Assembly: GCA_018823745.1 (NCBI GenBank)
Contig: JAHJHR010000003.1
Coordinates: 310,001-374,000, forward strand
Reading direction: 5' to 3'
Source of the DNA: Alphaproteobacteria bacterium
GTDB lineage: Bacteria; Pseudomonadota; Alphaproteobacteria; Oceanibaculales; Oceanibaculaceae
Length of the DNA stretch: 64,000 nucleotides
The translations under genes and the position numbers were made by a program. Within the stretch, counting starts at the first letter, position 1. Every line of letters starts with the position of its first letter. Below, piece after piece: positions 61,571-64,000 of this stretch. The notes beneath the pieces were generated by a model. That model saw only the letters and a list, made by a program, of their open reading frames with translations, was not told the DNA's origin and did not search any database.

Positions 61571-62052
61571 GTGCCCCCCTTTCTTGTATGCCAAATCTAG
61601 AACACCCGGCTGCAAACCAGTGCGGCAAGCATGATGCCGGGCGCATTGAAATCAGAGACTATTCGGAATCATCATGCGACCCGAAAACAGGAAATTCTGA
61701 TCATGAGGCTGCATGTGAACGCGCAACCGAATACCCCAAGAGGGTAAAAATGTCAAATTTGTGGTATTTGCGAAACTCATTTATTCATCAAAATTTGCAA
61801 AAAATATCTAATTATTAGAAATTATATTATAGAAATAACACAGAATATCTTTGGTTATTTTCATGATTTTTACTGTGTTTTATATTTTTGGGGCATTATC
61901 TGGAATATACAGCCCCGCTGTCGAAGACCACGATGCCGCTTGCCTGACTGCTTGCCGCTTGGCGTGCCGTTCCGGCCCGGTCTATAAGGGCTGAGCTGTC
62001 TTCCGGGTTTTCACCCATCACCATCCCCCATCACCACCCCAAGGACCGAGAA
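61571..62052. other. AT-rich gene-free region
   Basis: 482 bases between divergent genes. Bases about 61740-61910 are strikingly AT-rich and carry no frame, hairpin with T-tract or RNA gene that I can defend. The right-hand 130 bases return to high GC and hold the promoter of the deacylase gene. Confidence 0.45.
61959..61988 (+). promoter_or_regulatory. Sigma70-like promoter of the AstE/AspA-type deacylase gene
   Basis: -35 TTGGCG (61959-61964), 18-base spacer, -10 TATAAG (61983-61988), giving a leader of about 58 bases before the ATG at 62053. Confidence 0.5.
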
Positions 62053-63012
62053 ATGGCCGCCCAGAGCTATCCCGTCGAGCTGACCGCCCCGGATATCGAG
62101 CCCTATCGCAAGGGCAATACCGGCATCGAATTCGTCACCAGCTTCGACAGCGGCAAGCCCGGCCCGCATGTCATGATCAACGCCATCACCCATGGCAACG
62201 AGATTTGCGGCGCCATCGCCCTGGACACGCTGTTCAAGCTGGGTCTGCGCCCGTCGCGCGGCATCCTGACCTTCGGCTTCATCAACCACATGGCCTATGC
62301 GCGCTTCGATGCCGCCAATCCCGATGCCTCACGCTTCGTCGACGAGGATTTCAACCGGGTCTGGGTGGAAAACCGGCTGGACAGCGACGAGGACACGGTG
62401 GAACTGCGCCGGGCACGCGAGCTGCGGCCGCTGTTCGACACGGTCGACCTGATGCTCGACATCCACTCGCTGGGCACCTATTCCAAGCCGCTGATGATCT
62501 GCCACGGGCTGAAGAAGGAACGGGATTTCGCTGCCAAGGTGAATTTCCCGGCGCATATCATGTGCGGTTCCGGCCATATCGTCGGCAAGCGCATCATCGA
62601 ATACACCCCGTTCAACGATGCGGCGAACGACAAGGTGGCGCTGCTGGTTGAGTGCGGCCAGCATTGGGCCGCCTCCAGCGGCCGCGTGGCGCTGGACACG
62701 GCGCTGCATTTCCTGCGCGTGGCGGATGTGGTCGACCCGGCCTTCATCGACGCGCATCTCTCGGCCGAGGGCAAGAACCCGCCCAAGGCGGAGATGTGGG
62801 AAGTGACCGGCGGCATCACCGCGAAGACAGATGATTTCCGCTTCGCCGAACAGTATATCGGCATGGAGGTCATCGCCAAGGCGGGCACGCCCATCGCGCA
62901 GGATGGCGGCGAGACCATCGTCACCCCGCATGATGACTGCCTGCTGATGATGCCCAGCTACAAGCAGGGCGCTGGCACCCGCAAGCTGCGGCTTTGCAAG
63001 CGCATCGGCTAG
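62053..63012 (+). CDS. Succinylglutamate desuccinylase/aspartoacylase family protein
   Basis: 319 residues, zinc carboxypeptidase-like fold. Metal ligands read H47 and E50 in NAITHGNEICG and H138 in LMLDIHSLGTY. SRFVDEDFNRVW supplies the Asn-Arg substrate carboxylate clamp. AAGGACCGAG precedes the ATG. The family removes acyl groups from N-acyl amino acids (succinylglutamate, N-acetylaspartate, ectoine-derived N-acetyl-DABA). In this genome N-acetylglutamate-type or ectoine-type substrates are candidates; not decidable here. Confidence 0.88.
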   Translation: MAAQSYPVELTAPDIEPYRKGNTGIEFVTSFDSGKPGPHVMINAITHGNEICGAIALDTLFKLGLRPSRGILTFGFINHMAYARFDAANPDASRFVDEDFNRVWVENRLDSDEDTVELRRARELRPLFDTVDLMLDIHSLGTYSKPLMICHGLKKERDFAAKVNFPAHIMCGSGHIVGKRIIEYTPFNDAANDKVALLVECGQHWAASSGRVALDTALHFLRVADVVDPAFIDAHLSAEGKNPPKAEMWEVTGGITAKTDDFRFAEQYIGMEVIAKAGTPIAQDGGETIVTPHDDCLLMMPSYKQGAGTRKLRLCKRIG

Positions 63013-63019
63013 GACAGGA

Positions 63020-63952
63020 TCAGGTGCTGCGGCGGCGTTCTGCCAGCCAGATGCCGCCCAGCACGCTGCCCAGCGCCAGCGCGTGATAAAGCTGGAACTG
63101 CTCGCCCAGGATGACGACCCCAAGGGCGGCTGAGAATACCGGCACCAGATTGACGAAGACGCCGGCCCGGCCCGGCCCGACCAGCTCGACACTGCGCAGG
63201 AAGAATATCTGTGACAGCAGGGACGGAAACACCACGACATAGGCCAGCACGCCCCAGCCGGTCAGCGTCGGCCACTGGAAATCGCCCATCGCCACCTCGA
63301 TAATGACCAGCGGGATCGAGGTCAGGAAGGCGGCCCCGGCCATGACCGAGAACATCGCCAGCCCCGACACCGCCGGGCGACGGCGCAGCGCCACGGTGTA
63401 GCCGGCATAGAGCGCACAGGCGACGACCATCAGCAGATCGCCCCGGTTGAATTGGAAATCGACGATCCGCGCCAGCTCACCCTGCGTGGCCACCAGCGCG
63501 ACGCCGATCATCGTGGCGGCCACCCCCAGAATCTGCACCAGCGTGACCCGCGTGCGGTAGACCAGATAGGCGCCCAGCAGCACGAAGATCGGGATCGAGC
63601 CCTGGATAATGCCGATATTGATCGCCTGCGTCGTATGCGCGGCGACATAGAACAACGCGTTGAAGGCCGTGAATCCCAAGGCGCCGAGGATCATCAGAAA
63701 GGGCAGATGCCGGCGCAGGACCGGCCATTCCGCCGTCACGGTCTTGCGCGCGAAGAGCACCAGCAGCACCACGACGCCGACCCAGCGGAAGCCGGTCAGC
63801 GCCATCGGCGATATCTCGCCCACGGCCAGACGACCCGCCACCGCATTGGCGCCCCACATCAGCGTGGTCAGCACCAGCAGCAGATAGGCATTGCCGAACA
63901 GCAGGCCGCCGCTGCGCGTGCCTGCTTCCTGTCCTGACGATTCCTGTTTCAC
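63020..63952 (-). CDS. EamA/DMT-family membrane transporter
   Basis: 310 residues, ten TM helices in two EamA repeats. Repeat 1 has YLLLVLTTLMWGANAVAGRL and GFTAFNALFYVAAHTTQAIN; repeat 2 has LLMVVACALYAGYTVALRR and GPGRAGVFVNLVPVFSAALG, ending ALALGSVLGGIWLAERR. Typically exports amino acids or metabolites. Ends 7 bases from the convergent deacylase gene. Confidence 0.93.
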   Translation of the reverse strand: MKQESSGQEAGTRSGGLLFGNAYLLLVLTTLMWGANAVAGRLAVGEISPMALTGFRWVGVVVLLVLFARKTVTAEWPVLRRHLPFLMILGALGFTAFNALFYVAAHTTQAINIGIIQGSIPIFVLLGAYLVYRTRVTLVQILGVAATMIGVALVATQGELARIVDFQFNRGDLLMVVACALYAGYTVALRRRPAVSGLAMFSVMAGAAFLTSIPLVIIEVAMGDFQWPTLTGWGVLAYVVVFPSLLSQIFFLRSVELVGPGRAGVFVNLVPVFSAALGVVILGEQFQLYHALALGSVLGGIWLAERRRST

Positions 63953-64000
63953 CCAAGCCCTCTTCCAGACGGAGCCTCAGCCTGTTTACTCGGCCGAATA

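Noticed and set aside
61740..61910. Very AT-rich stretch considered as an origin or attachment site
   Set aside because: No DnaA-box cluster, no flanking direct repeat, no tRNA end and no integrase nearby.

Overview
The window is high-GC (about 65 %), densely packed bacterial chromosome. The overall style points to an alphaproteobacterium of the Rhodospirillales type: a TRAP transporter, BCCT and peptide-type ABC transporters, a FliL protein, a HemP, a FadR-type regulator and an MmgR/alpha-r8-type small RNA. A marine or brackish genus such as Oceanibaculum is a guess from gene content; no rRNA or marker gene here proves it. I see no phage, insertion sequence, CRISPR array or replication origin. 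One tRNA (Val, GAC) and one convincing sRNA gene are present.

Layout. 1-7.1 kb: end of a FadR-type regulator, a D-aminopeptidase-like serine hydrolase, two GNAT acetyltransferases, small unknown genes, folB, a secreted cyclophilin, a solute-binding protein and hemP behind a Fur-box-like site. 7.1-11 kb: a large chemoreceptor directly downstream of a branched-chain-amino-acid-type binding protein, with no permease genes. 11-18.1 kb: a membrane-anchored nuclease-fold protein that looks inactive, an MFS transporter with an iron-type alcohol dehydrogenase, a 3-hydroxyacyl-CoA dehydrogenase, fliL and a gamma-glutamyltransferase.

18.2-28.3 kb is the most unusual part. It encodes two SPINDLY/OGT-like (GT41-type) glycosyltransferases, two GT2 enzymes, a GT4 enzyme, a sulfotransferase-like protein and a small RTX (calcium-binding repeat) protein. 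Many of these genes overlap by 4-8 bases, so translation is probably coupled. The RTX gene overlaps the GT4 gene by ATGA. I read this as a candidate locus for making a glycosylated, possibly sulfated, exported RTX protein or surface glycan.

28.5-36.3 kb: dgcN-dgcA (D-glutamate catabolism through N-acetyl-D-glutamate), a TMEM43-type membrane protein, an acyl-CoA dehydrogenase / class III CoA-transferase / MaoC-type hydratase operon, and a soluble PAS histidine kinase. 36.3-37.4 kb is AT-rich and carries the sRNA gene and a low-GC lipoprotein. 37.4-45.5 kb: N-formylglutamate amidohydrolase with a GNAT enzyme, tRNA-Val, a universal stress protein, a Cache-domain hybrid kinase, and a DctPQM TRAP transporter transcribed towards it.

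45.9-53.7 kb is a purine/allantoin-type module: a five-gene peptide-type ABC importer, a hydantoin/allantoin racemase-like protein, ureidoglycolate lyase and, convergently, a PuuE-type allantoinase. 53.8-58.9 kb: small unknown genes, a cold-shock protein, and hyuAB (hydantoinase/oxoprolinase family). 59-64 kb: purU, a BCCT transporter, an AstE/AspA-like deacylase and an EamA exporter. The recurring theme is uptake and breakdown of nitrogen-rich organic compounds: D-amino acids, formylglutamate, glutathione-like peptides, allantoin, hydantoins and betaines.
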